20,576 nt of DNA from Gnetum montanum. Lineage: Eukaryota; Streptophyta; Gnetopsida; Gnetales; Gnetaceae. How positions within the stretch are numbered: position 1 is the stretch's first letter; every line of letters begins with the position of its first letter. The stretch is taken from positions 275,870 to 296,445 of the forward strand of contig MNCI01003549.1 in NCBI GenBank assembly GCA_015680685.1. Reading direction: 5' to 3'. Shown one piece after another: positions 1 to 10,157 of this stretch. The position numbers and the translations under genes are program-made. The notes beneath the pieces are model-generated. The model worked only from the letters and a program-made list of their open reading frames with translations, made no database searches and had not been told where the DNA came from.

Positions 1-395
1 GTTGTTGGCATTGACTACTAACATGCAATGTCAAAATTTGGTTATTTTAAAGGTCATAAGATAATTTTTGAACTTCCCCTAATTTTTCCATGTTGGGACT
101 TCTATGATAAATGTGGAAAAATAGGGGGAAAGCTTTTTGATCATTTTTTATCACTCTCAAGCATGCATGCAAGCTTCCTAGGTTACTAGTAACAATGGCT
201 ACTACTTGATGGTAAATTTTGGTTATTTCAAGGCTGATAAAGCACTTTCTAGACTTTCCCCACTTTTTCAATGTTGGAGCTTCCAAACTTAACATGGAAA
301 TTTGGGGGAAAAGCTTTTTGGCCATTTTTTATCACTTTTTATCATGCATGTAGGCCCCTAAGGTTGCTAATCTCACCTACTAAATACTGATGCAA
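1..395. repeat. Two monomers of the ~182-bp tandem repeat (array end)
   Basis: The landmark CATGCATG occurs near 162 and 344, about 183 bp apart, in the same context as the large array at 4800-8480. Each monomer has a C-rich arm (first copy 73-94) and a G-rich arm (109-132) that can fold on each other around a ~14-nt loop. The segment matches 6567-6960 almost base for base, while neighbouring monomers in the main array look much less alike. A 92-codon minus-strand reading frame (325-47) covers the two monomers; I do not think it is a gene, since it only follows the repeat. Confidence 0.8.
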
Positions 396-427
396 TTTCA
401 AAACTAGTCCAACTGTAAATTTATGTT

Positions 428-562
428 GACTCTCTCATGAGCGTTTTGATAAGAGATCACAATTTTAAGGGCAAGCCATCCTGGTGCCATGGGTGCTAAC
501 TCTCTCATGAGCATTTTGAAAAGGGATCAATGTTCCAGTGGCAAGCCACCTTGGTGCCATGG
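428..562. repeat. 70-bp tandem duplication
   Basis: Two adjacent copies begin with CTCTCTCATGAGC (near 430 and 500) and end with TGGTGCCATGG (482-492 and 552-562). Both landmarks are 70 bp apart. The copies differ at roughly one base in five, so the duplication is not recent. No coding role is visible. Confidence 0.8.
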
Positions 563-880
563 TCACCATAAGTTATGCTAACTTCACATCTTGCAGCATG
601 ACATCCTATTTGCATTTTATCTCTCCTACCATCCTTAACACATTACTTACACCCTTAGCACTCTTGAGCATGGTGCAATGACATCTGATTAAGTACTGAC
701 AACTGATGTTGGTGCCAATTTTTCTATGGTTTTGTACAATTCTTTGTTAACATCTCTCAGGCCACTCCTCTAGATGTTAACAAAGAGGGGCCAACGAAAC
801 ACCATCAAATTTGGGCCACCATGTCTCACCTACAAATTTATCTAAGTGTCAACACAAGGTAAATTTTTTTAAAGTGTTGG
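563..880. other. Non-coding AT-rich stretch with one strong hairpin
   Basis: No credible reading frame on either strand. The only structure is a perfect 15-bp inverted repeat, TCTTTGTTAACATCT at 741-755 and its reverse complement at 772-786, around a 16-nt loop. It contains GTTAAC in both arms. Confidence 0.5.
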
Positions 881-1660
881 AACTACACTCTCCACTACTA
901 GGACTACGCTCTAGAATGTAGTCAACACAAAAGTTCAAATTTGCAAGATTTTTCTGTGTCAAGCCAATGGCTATAGAGCATGGTTGGTATGGAAGAAATA
1001 ATTTGGAAAAAATTTGAAGTGCTAAGACTACACTCTCAACTATGCTCTGGAGCATAGTCAACATCATCTATATGAAGACACTAGTTTTACAAAATATTTC
1101 TAACTATCGAAACTACACTCAGGAGTGTAGTTAAGTGTAGATAGTTTAGAAGCTCAATTTTTGCAAGATTTTTTCCAAGTGCCAAGACTATTCTCCTACT
1201 ACCAAGACTATGCTCTAGAGTTTAGTCAACATAGTTAGCATGGGAATGCATTTTTTGCAAAATTTTCTAGCAATTGAGACTATGCTCTACAGCGTAGTCG
1301 AGCGTAGTCATGTAGAACAACCTCTGGAGGCCTCTAGAATGTAGTACTAGAATCCACATCAGCTCTGAAACACCTCCAACAAGTAGGATCAGCAAATGTT
1401 ATCTATTTTTGCATCCCCCATTTGTCCCCAAATTGTACATATGCTCAACACCACTTCACACAATGGATAGCATATTCCTAGAGCATAGTCTCCAAGCTTG
1501 CATTGTTTTGCATTTTTTAGATACATTATGGTCTCCTCGGCACTCACACATGTAGTCGTAGCATAGTCATAGTTTGGAAATCTCATAAGGTCCATTGAAG
1601 CACACCAGTAGAACATCATTTGCTTTAGTGGAGAGCATAGTTAGGTGTAGCATAGTCCCA
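881..1660. repeat. Cluster of short palindromes (GACTATGCTC/GAGCATAGTC)
   Basis: A palindromic motif close to GACTATGCTCTAGAGCATAGTC recurs in complete or half form near 903, 1043, 1109, 1207, 1279, 1480, 1550 and 1635. Some copies are nearly perfect dyads, such as the one at 1043-1062. Others have changed in both arms while keeping the symmetry, such as the ACTACACTC...GAGTGTAGT form near 1109. Spacing is irregular (about 60-145 bp). T-rich GCAAGATTTTT blocks sit between several copies. It lies upstream of a promoter-like block, so it could be the U3 part of an LTR or simply decayed repeat DNA. Confidence 0.6.
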
Positions 1661-1670
1661 ACTACCCCAC

Positions 1671-1750
1671 TGCCACGTGGCACTAAATGTGCAATTCATA
1701 GCAACCCTAACCCTATAAATACCCAGCATTCTATGTTTTAGGAGTTGGCA
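1671..1750 (+). promoter_or_regulatory. Promoter-like block: G-box, telo-box, TATA box
   Basis: A 12-bp perfect palindrome TGCCACGTGGCA (1671-1682) holds the G-box core CACGTG. It is followed by AACCCTAA, a plant telo-box (1703-1710), and TATAAATA (1714-1721). Order and spacing suit a plus-strand plant RNA polymerase II promoter with initiation around 1745-1755. No convincing ORF follows, so this may be the promoter of a solo or truncated LTR. The elements are seen directly; activity is inference. Confidence 0.4.
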
Positions 1751-2382
1751 TCTGAGCATTTTGATCATTTTTGTTGACAATTTGTGTAATCAGTTGGCAA
1801 ATTTAAAGATCGATTTCCATTTGGACATTCTATTGGAAAACTCATCAAAGCATTGTAAGAGCAAGTTCAAGGCAAAGCACCACTAGACATCTTTGCATAC
1901 CACCTAGTCCATCATAGACCATTATAGCCCATGGGACACTATGGTGCCTAACCCAAAAAGCATAAACTTCATGATGGACATTAATCTTCACATCCCAAAC
2001 ACCTCAAGATTGTGACTATGCTACCTCCTATGCTTGTTTGTACAACACATACCTCCTTACCTTTCTTGTGGTTTACTCTCTCCCTATTTGGGGTCATGTT
2101 TCTTTCTCTCTTGCTCTTCCCCTATGCATTATTAGTATTTTTATCTACATTATAGCATTTTTCTTTTATTTCTCACTATTTTCATGTGTAATCTCACATT
2201 GACACCTCTATTTTCAATGGAAACTTTTAACTATGCTCACCACTGTTGACATCACACAACACCACTTTGCACTCAACACTATTACGGCATTGCATTCTGT
2301 AAGTACTTATTCAATTGATAAGATCATTTTGGGCATCCCATCTCCACCTCCAGCAAGCCCTCACATGAACATGGGGTCAAAG
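1751..2382. other. Non-coding stretch between promoter-like block and pol remnant
   Basis: AT-rich with pyrimidine-rich tracts (2040-2200) and no supported gene. The 69-codon plus frame at 2233-2442 has no recognisable features and overlaps the end of the pol remnant on the other strand. The segment could be the transcribed part of an LTR; I found no clear LTR ends or primer-binding site. Confidence 0.3.
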
Positions 2383-4240
2383 CTATGCACTCATGAATCC
2401 CTCAGTGTTCCAATTCCAACCATCGACATTTTCAATCATTAAAAAACCCTCATATTCTTCTACGTTTTTGGTACACATGAACCCAAAATCATAGGCAAAG
2501 GGTTTGATTTCATCAAATGGAAATGTTATGAAAGTAGCAACACTAGCCCCATGGGCAATTAAAGCTCCATCAAAGTTCATGGCCAATTCATAACCCTTAG
2601 GCACTTACCTAATTGTGTTATTGTATTCATCAGGAAACTCAGGGTCTATGGCTACTTATTGATCAATCAGTGGAACTATGAGCTATATACAGATATAGCT
2701 TAACCATTTGTTAAGGATTGAAAGATGTAATGGAGGTTGAACTCTATAGTTATGGTTGTCCATCGGGCTATACGGCTACTTTCGTAGATGTTGGTCATTA
2801 TGGCCCTAGGTATGTTATCCTTGCAAACTATGTTGACTTGGCTTCTAAAGAGGTAGTATCTCAATTTCTTCAAAAAGAATACTAGTGCTAGATAATACTT
2901 TTCCAATTCAATGTATTAGGTCTCATGGGCTACTAACACATGGCTAATTTAGTATACAAGCATTTTTGCTATGTCATCACGTTTCTAACAAAGTAGTAAG
3001 GTGATGGATGTATTAGAAATTATGAGATAAATGTGAAATGGTTTACCCTCTTATCAAGAATAGACTATAGGTAGTTGTGCTAATTCTTGCTTAAGGTTTC
3101 CAATGGCTTCTTGGCATTGAGTTGTCCACTCATAGTGAACTCCTTTCTTAAGAAAGTGGTGCATGGATTGTAACTTATCCATAAGCCTAGCAATAAACCT
3201 ATGAATAAATTGTAGTCTACCTTATAATCCTCAAAGCTCTTTAAGGTTGGTAGGTGCTGCCAATTTGGATATGGCCTTAACCTTATCAAGACCAAGGTGC
3301 ATCCTTGCCTCAGAGACTACAAAGCCAAGCATCTTACTAGCCTTGATATCAAAGACACACTTCTTAGGATCTAACCTCATATTTGAGGCATCGCTTAAGC
3401 ACCAGATTTAGGTCATTGGCATGGTCATTGGATATTTTAGACTTCATGGTTGTTTCATCTACATAATCATTAAGAAAACATAACATGTAATTACTAAAGA
3501 TATAGGTCATGGCTCTCTGGTGTGTCACTACAACATTCTAAAGGCCAAAGGGCATCATGGTATAACAAAAAGTACTCCATGGGGTCATAAAGGTTATGCT
3601 AAGTTGGTTCTTTAGGTTGATCCTAATTTGGTTATATCCCAAGAATTCATCCATAAAGGACAACAAGGCATGTCTAGCTGTCATATGGATAAGTTGATCA
3701 ATACTAGGTAAAGGAAAGTCATCCTTGATGATGGCATTATTTAGGTCTCAAAAATTAATGACTCCCATTTTTCTTAGGGACTACCACTATGTTGGTTACC
3801 CATTTTGCACAATCAATAGTGCTAATGAAACCTACTTGGAAGAGCTTTGAGATTTCATCACAAACTACCAAGGCCAAATTTGATCTAAACTTGCATGCTT
3901 TTTGCTTAACTAGTCTAATGCTAGGATCTAATATGATGTTGTGCTAGACTAGACATGGATCTAGGCCTAGAATATCTTCATATCACTAGGAAAATGCCTT
4001 AATGTTATTTTTTAAGACTTTAGTGATGTCTTGGACACACCGAGGCTCTAGTGTGGAACTTAATTTAAGGATTTTCTCCTCACCACTGTGCATTGTGATA
4101 GAAACCTCAACTAACGGATCTTCAATTATGTCTCTACTTCTAAGTCAATGATTTTGGCTAGGTTTCCGAGCCATTCTAGAGATTTCTATATTGAGGCTAT
4201 GTGGTCTACAAGACTCTTAGGCTCAAAATATAGGAAATCA
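2383..4240 (-). pseudogene. Ty3/gypsy Tat-type pol remnant: RT, RNase H, archaeal-type RNase H
   Basis: Decayed polyprotein read right to left, recoverable only by switching frames across stops and indels. From 4240 it shows the pre-RT linker (YEDILGLDPCLV, near 3975), then RT blocks: WVTNIVVVPKKNG (near 3800), DDFPLPSIDQL (near 3730), SFMDEFLGYNQIRIN (near 3650), FCYTMMPFGL (near 3560), THQRAMTYIF (near 3520) and the catalytic box as YVDE at 3454-3465, where YVDD is usual. The connection region follows (LDKVKAISKLAAPTNLKEL, near 3280; LQFIHRFIARLMDKLQ, near 3190). RNase H lies at 2906-2700 (MEKYYLALVFFLKKLRYYL ... RIARW). A second RNase H with the archaeal-type pattern MNFDGA ... CTKNVEEYE lies at 2604-2383. 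That second domain marks the plant Tat lineage. The homology ends near 2383 and no integrase was found. It is dead: many stops, several frameshifts and an altered catalytic box. Confidence 0.92.
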
Positions 4241-4800
4241 TGGTTGATACATCATTTAATATCACTGTGAGGTACATGTAGACACAAAGGCAAACTAATT
4301 TTCTCCTAGGTACTCATACTTTGATCCTACATATCAACCAAAAGCATATTAAGTGGCACTTGGATAAAAGTAAATAAATAATCTTAATATGCCATAAAAT
4401 ATATGAAACTCTAATGTAGTCAATGTCATCTAAGATCATTAATGACATGTGGTCAATTCAGAAAAGTACAATAGAGGTGAACAAGGGTTACATAAAGGTC
4501 AAAAAAGGGAAAATATAAGGAGTAAGGCTACAAATGATCAATTAAGGTCATAATTTCACCAATTTAAGGCCTTAGTAAGCCATGGTCATATGGCATCAAA
4601 TGATGGTTAAGGAAGGCTAAACCCCACTATTTGATACCATTTAAAGGCCAAAGAAAGGAAAATAAAGCTATAATAAGGTAAATAAAGAAAATATAGAGTT
4701 GTATAGAGTCCATAGAAGGTCAACCATATCCATAAGGCAACATAATTCTAAAAAACAAGACAAAACATTACATAATATGAACATTGCAAAATATATTTTT
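4241..4800. other. Non-coding stretch upstream of pol remnant
   Basis: AT-rich with no supported gene. At 4558-4586 it holds one unit (CCAATTTAAGGCCTTAGTAA...) closely resembling the 29-bp minisatellite at 14118-14437. This is the only similar unit I noticed outside that array. In element orientation it lies just before RT, while the array lies just after protease. Confidence 0.45.
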
Positions 4801-7800
4801 CTTGGTCTCCACACTAAGGATCCTTGTTTCCATGTTGTGCCTAGCATGGAAGCCTCAAGGAACTTAATTTTGATGGTCCCAAGACCTTCCCAAGGTAGTG
4901 CAAGGTTAGATGTATCAAAATTTGGCTCCCTAAAGGTCTATAAAGATCAAAAAGTAGGTTCTAAAGCCTTCTCCCCTTGTTTCCATGCTAACAAACATGG
5001 AAAAGAGGGGTTTTAGCATTGGAAAAAAAATCCAAGCAAAAATGAGATCAAACATGGTTAAACAGGTGATTGGAGCCTAGATTTGGAACTTATGCATCTC
5101 CTGGCTTTGTTCTAAGGTAATTCAAGGTTATTTTGGGTGTCAATAAATGTCAAAATGACTCCCCAAATTTTTCCACACTAGGTACAGTATCCTTAGTGTC
5201 AAAAGATAGGGGAAACTTATTTGTTAAATTTAAAGTGATTTTAGACACCTTGACTAGGTTTCTAGGCCCCTATGGCTATAGACTTGATTCTGCAAGTTTC
5301 TAGCTAATTTTGGGCATGTTTGAACGCTATTTAAGGGTACTGAAGGTCTTCCCCCTATTTCCACAATGGGGAAGTTACTTCAACATGAAAGAATGGGGGA
5401 AATGAGTTTTGGAGGTTAGAATAAAGTTAGACAAGTAAAATCTTGAGACTGTGAGGTCTTGTGCTTCTTCAGCAAATATCTTTCATTTTCAAGAGAGTTA
5501 TCCTACCGCCAAAAAAAGTGGAAAAGAAACTCCCCCATCACCCCACCCCTTTTTTTCCACACTGGGGAGGTTACTCTAGCATGGAGGAAGCAAGAATCCT
5601 AGATCTAGGCCAATTCACGTTCCAATCGATCCTGCATGTTGCCTCCTAGTATTATCAAGATTAAGGGCTATGGATCCATGTCAAAATTTGACAGTTTTGG
5701 GCATTCCTAAGTGGCTTTTTTGGCTTCCCCCTTTTCTTCCATGTTGGGGATAGAAAGCTCAATGTGGAAAATAAGGGGGAGTGGACTTTTTACCACATTT
5801 GACCTTAATCAACTTTGCATGTCAACCTCTGGGGCTACCAAGGTTGAGGACTAGGGTTTGTTATCAAGTTTTGGAAATTTTTAGTATTCCTAAGTGGTTT
5901 TTTTCTTTCCCCCTTTCTTCCATGCCATGGATATAAAGCTCAGTGTAAAAAATAAGGGGGAGTATATTTTTGACCAATTTTAATCTCAATCAACTTTGCA
6001 TGTCAACCTCTAAGCTTACCAAGGTTGAGGACTATGGTTTGGAGCTAAAACTAATCATTTTAGAGGTTTTTTAAGTGGGTTTTGGAGGTTCCATCCCCCT
6101 CCTCTTTCCACACTAAGTATTTCATGCTTAATGTGCAAAAATGAGGGGAAATCATTTTGGTGCTTTGTTTTCACTTTCGATCATGCATGCATGTTCCTAA
6201 GGTTGTTGGTGATGATATTTAATGTCTGGTGTTAAAACTTGGCTATCTTGAAGGTTGATGACTATTTTTGGGCTTTTCCCTTTTATTCCACATTGTAATT
6301 TCCATGTTTAGCATGAAAAAAATTTGGAGGGAGGAAGATTTTTAATGATTTTTTGCTGATTTTGATCATGCATGCAAGTTTTTGGGGTTACTAGCAATGG
6401 TTACTGCTACTTGATCTTAAAATTTCATTGTTTCAAGATTGACAAGAAATTTTTTGACTTTCCCCCATTTTCCCATGCTGGCACTTCTAGGATCAATGTG
6501 GAAAAATAGTGGAAAAGCTTTTTGATCATTTTTTATCATTTTTGAACTTGCATGCAGACTTCCTAAGTTGTTGGCATTGACTACTAACATGCAATGTCAA
6601 AATTTGGTTATTTTAAAGGTCATAAGATAATTTTTGAACTTCCCCTAATTTTTCCATGTTGGGACTTCTATGATCAATGTAGAAAAATAGGGGGAAAGCT
6701 TTTTGATCATTTTTTATCACTCTCAAGCATGCATGCAAGCTTCCTAGGTTACAGGTAACAATGGCTACTACTTGATGGTAAATTTTGGTTATTTCAAGGC
6801 TGATAAAGAAATTTCTAAAATTTCCCCACTTTTTCAATGTTGGAGCTTCCACGCTTAACATGGAAATTTTGGGGGAAATCTTTTTGATCATTTTTTATCA
6901 CGTTTGATCATGCATGTATGCCCCTAAGGTTGATAATCTTACCTACTATCATCTAATGCTAAAATTTGATTGTTTCAAGAGTCATAAGCCATTTTTTGAA
7001 CTTCCTCTTCTTTTTCCATATTAGGGCTTCCATGCTTAGCATGTAAAATTAGAGGAAAATATTTTTTAATCATTTTTTGTCAATCTGGCCATACATGAGT
7101 GCTCATAGGATTTTCAGCATTAGTCATTAGTGCCTAAGCTCAAGATCTAGTTATCTTGGGGACTGTGAGAGGGTTTTCAAGCTTCCCCTATTTTTTTCAT
7201 GTTGGGGGTGTAAGGATCAATGTGGAAGAGTTCCTCTAAATCAAGAAATTTAGATCTAGGCTAGATCTATAGTAGATCAACCATATATGTCAACCTCCAG
7301 GGCTGTCGATGTCGATGGTCAATGTTGGGTGTCAAGATTTGATAGTTTGGAGGTTTCTAAGTACATCATGAAACTTTTTCCATTTCTTCCACAATAGGAA
7401 TGGTGGCCCCAATGTGTCTAAGAAGGGGATAGTATATTTTTACTATTTTTGACCTATTTTGAAACTTCTAAAAGCTTCGGAGTGTTCCTTTAGGGTCTAG
7501 GAGCCATCGTGGATTAGAAAATGGTCATTAAGTCATCAACTTAGGTCATTTTTGGCTTCCCCCCATTTATCAACACTAAGGGTAAAAGGCTCAGCATGGA
7601 AGAAGTCTCCCCTAACATGAAAAACACCAAATCCCAAGTTTCAACCAATTTTGACTAGCTTTGACTATGTTTGGTGAGGTTCCAATGCTATTGGAGATAC
7701 TTGGAGTGGTTCTAGGTCATGTGGCATCCACTTTGGAGTCAAAATTATGCTAGATGGTTGTTGGGAGGCATTAATAATTATCACCCCACCTTTCTTTCAT

Positions 7801-8480
7801 GATAGGCACTGTTTTCCCAAGGTTAAAATCCATGGTGCTTAGCCATGCTCATGTTTTGCCTAAATTTGGAAGACTAATGTTGAAAAAGGTAACTCTAGGT
7901 TGCTAAAAATAGAAAGATATTTGTAAGTCTAAAAAATTTGTAAAATGATAAACATGTGTCCATTTTGGGCCTATTATCCTTAGCATCGATGCATGTTAAG
8001 GTTTCCATCATGTCTTAAGTGCTGAAATTAGTAACAATCTTAGCATTGAAGCAAGTTTGATCAAAAGGGAAGGTGTAGCATGGGTCCCACAATCCAAAAA
8101 TTTAAAATTTTGAAAAGTGAAGATGTTTATCACCCTAAAAAAACATGAACTAAACTTTCCCCCATTTTTCTTTAGTGCACTTGTATACATGGTGCATTGA
8201 ATTAGCAATTGGGGCTTTGTTTAGGTTTAGGTGGGTTTTATAAGTCAAAATTTGCAAATATTGATCATAATTGTCATTCTTTAGCAACAACATATTGGAG
8301 GATAGCCTTGGTAGAGATTTTTGTGGTATCCATAATCAATCTTTAGTGTGGAAGCCTCCCATCTCCCCTATAGCTAGCATAGATCTCTCAACATTTTCAA
8401 ATTTCCCCCTTTTCTCTACATTAAGCCTATCATGGCATCCAAATAGAGAGGAGGAAAAAGAAAAAATCCCATAATTCAAA
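4800..8480. repeat. ~182-bp tandem satellite array with a hairpin in most monomers
   Basis: The landmark (T/C)GCATG followed by a CCTA/CTAAGG-like end recurs near 5632, 5815, 5997, 6184, 6366, 6548, 6727, 6909, 7091 and 7283, at steps of about 180-192 bp. Related C-rich blocks continue left to about 4810 and right to about 8400, giving roughly 18-20 monomers, degenerate at both ends. Most monomers have a C-rich arm (like CTTCCCCNNTTTTTCCAT) followed 15-30 nt later by a G-rich arm (like ATGGAAAAATNGGGGGAAG) that is its imperfect reverse complement. Arms differ between monomers but usually still pair, for example near 4970, 5350, 5727, 5910, 6460 and 6641. Monomers also share TTTTTGATCATTTTTTATCA. 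Short ORFs inside (5461-5649, 6891-6613, 8208-8008) follow the repeat and are not supported as genes. Confidence 0.85.
6567..6960. repeat. Two-monomer block nearly identical to the window start
   Basis: This block aligns with 1-395 at a constant offset of 6566 over at least the first 325 bases with almost no indels, differing at about one base in twenty by eye. Neighbouring monomers in the same array are far less similar. The unit copied is therefore a dimer, as in higher-order satellite repeats, or a later segmental copy. Confidence 0.8.
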
Positions 8481-8559
8481 GGATCGATGAGCATTCAAGG
8501 GAGTTTTTAGAGGTTCCTAGGCCTATGTCTATCTATGATTCATCTATCATTGCTCCAAG
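8432..8559 (+). pseudogene. First exon of the unknown multi-exon gene
   Basis: ATG at 8432 gives MASK, a TAG at 8444, then a basic stretch RGGKRKNPIIQ and EFLEVPRPMSIYDSSIIAPR. The donor AAG|GTAGGC is at 8559/8560. The exon overlaps the degenerate right end of the 182-bp array, so the start codon may be fortuitous. In its favour, the splice to 10158 keeps the frame (AG|G = Arg). Confidence 0.4.
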
Positions 8560-9444
8560 GTAGGCTATTATACCTATTTTTGCCCTTGTTTTCATGGTTT
8601 TTTTCTTCTTCTTTTTTCCAAGTATTAAGGCCATTTTTTCAAATCTACTTGGATGGGTGGATTAAGTGAAAATTTTAACAAAATCCCACCTCCTATTTTG
8701 TCTACTCCCATGTAGATCTATTGTTGTTTTATCACTTTAGCTTTTACATATTTGATTTTGAAAATAAGCCTTGCTCTTTTGTGCTTTTTCCTCAAAATCT
8801 TAGGGTATGGATATTTTTTCCAAATCTAGGCCTTAGGATTTGTTAAAATTAAATTTTAACAAAATCCTACCCCATTATTTTGATGTGAATTTAAATGGGT
8901 TGTAAGGGTTTTGACTATTTCGATGATTTTAATGGCTATATGAAGTTTAGGCTTTAGGATTTTCAAAGTTTTGTTATGAAAAAGCAAGCCATGTTGTGTA
9001 TTTTTTTTCAATACAATGGCTAGATATTTGTAAAATCAAAGGTTATTGGTCTATAGCCATTTTTCTAATCTTTCTAATGGTTGTTCTTTCACTTAATTTG
9101 GCTTTGAAATGAGGGTATTATGGCTATTTGCCTAACATTTTGCAGTTAGGCTACTTGTGCCGCTTTTGTAATTTCGTGTAGCTTTGTGAACTTTTTATTA
9201 GAGAACAACCAAGGATTTTGCTATTTTCTAGTCATGGCTGCATATTATTTTGCTTTATATTTCCAATGGAGTTGGAATCACTTCGATTGGATTTAAAATG
9301 AATATTTTATGGATTTTTTTCTAAGGTTGTGTAGATCATGGCAAAACTCATAGTTGTAGTACATTTCCCAAAATAGAAGTGGTTGATTTCCTATTGTTTC
9401 TAGGAGAGAAAAAGCTTTTTCCACTTTAAATAAGTTTTTTTATG

Positions 9445-9625
9445 GCTTCATGCCTTTTTCTAAGCTTATCATGCATTTTTCTAAATGTGTGCATAGTTTA
9501 GATAATTTTTTCCAAATTTATTTATGCTTTGCATAATTTTAGATGCTTTTTCTAAACTTATGCTTGCTTTTTTCTAGACTTATGCATACTTTAGATGCTT
9601 TTTCCTAACTTTATGCATAATTTAG
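9445..9625. repeat. Short degenerate repeats (TTTTTCTAAACTTATGCAT type)
   Basis: Several imperfect copies of a T-rich unit close to TTTAGATGCTTTTTCTAAAC followed by TTATGCATA, spaced about 40-55 bp. Low complexity; no function visible. Confidence 0.5.
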
Positions 9626-9652
9626 ACTAAGATATAGATTTGGTCATAATTT

Positions 9653-9738
9653 TTTTGGTTATAAAGGCTATAAAATATGATATCAATGTTTTTANGTTTT
9701 GGTTATAAAGGCTATAAAATATGATATCAATGTTTTTA
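9653..9738. other. 42-bp exact duplication around a single N
   Basis: Bases 9653-9694 and 9697-9738 are identical and separated by an N at 9695 plus one G. A perfect direct repeat meeting at one N is the mark of two overlapping contig ends joined without merging, so this is most likely an assembly artefact. Confidence 0.85.
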
Positions 9739-10140
9739 TAGAATTTCTCAAGCTAATTTAGATAAACACCTAAGAGCTTTTTATGGAAGCTAATTTTACC
9801 TCACTTTGGGAGTTTTCTCTAAATTTGTAAAGAAATTCCAGTTGGTCAAAATGCAAAGTTATGCAAGGTTGTGATGAAATTACTTATGCTAATTTAGAAA
9901 AACACCTTAGAGCTTTTGACAGAGGCTAATTTCACCTCTGACTAGATGTTCTATTTAAATTTGCAAAGTAATTCTAATAGGCTACAATGCTTTTGATTTG
10001 AAAGGCTGTGATCGTGCATTTTTATGGAATTTCTTAAGCTTATTAGATAAACACCTTAGAGCTTTTTATAGACACTACTTTCACCTCTGACTAGATGTTT
10101 TTCTAACCTTTTAAGAAATTTTAATTGATCACAATGTTTT
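9738..10140. repeat. Three tandem copies of a ~135-150-bp unit
   Basis: AACACCTNAGAGCTTTT occurs near 9765, 9900 and 10049, each followed by a diverged block including CACCTCTGACTAGATGTT (the last two copies) and a T/A-rich tail with AAGNAATTNNA. Copies are clearly related but diverged. The array lies in the putative first intron. Confidence 0.65.
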
Positions 10141-10157
10141 TGCTTTATTTTATGCAG

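Larger units (their letters stand above)
8560..10157 (+). other. Putative first intron, AT-rich, with internal repeats
   Basis: Begins GTAGGC and ends TTTATTTTATGCAG, a good plant acceptor with a T-rich tract. No coding signal was seen inside. It contains two repeat fields (9445-9625 and 9738-10140) and one assembly-type duplication around an N at 9695. Its length of about 1.6 kb is ordinary for a large plant genome. Confidence 0.4.

Noticed and set aside
47-325. 92-codon minus ORF, repeated at 6613-6891, as a duplicated small gene
   Set aside because: It spans two satellite monomers and its residues simply follow the repeat; other monomers break the frame, so coding selection is not indicated.
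4699-5016. 105-codon plus ORF
   Set aside because: Its second half is the first degenerate satellite monomer; no start context, domain or continuation supports a gene.
4800-8480. CRISPR-like array
   Set aside because: Units are whole tandem monomers without unique spacers between short constant repeats, and the context is a plant nuclear genome.
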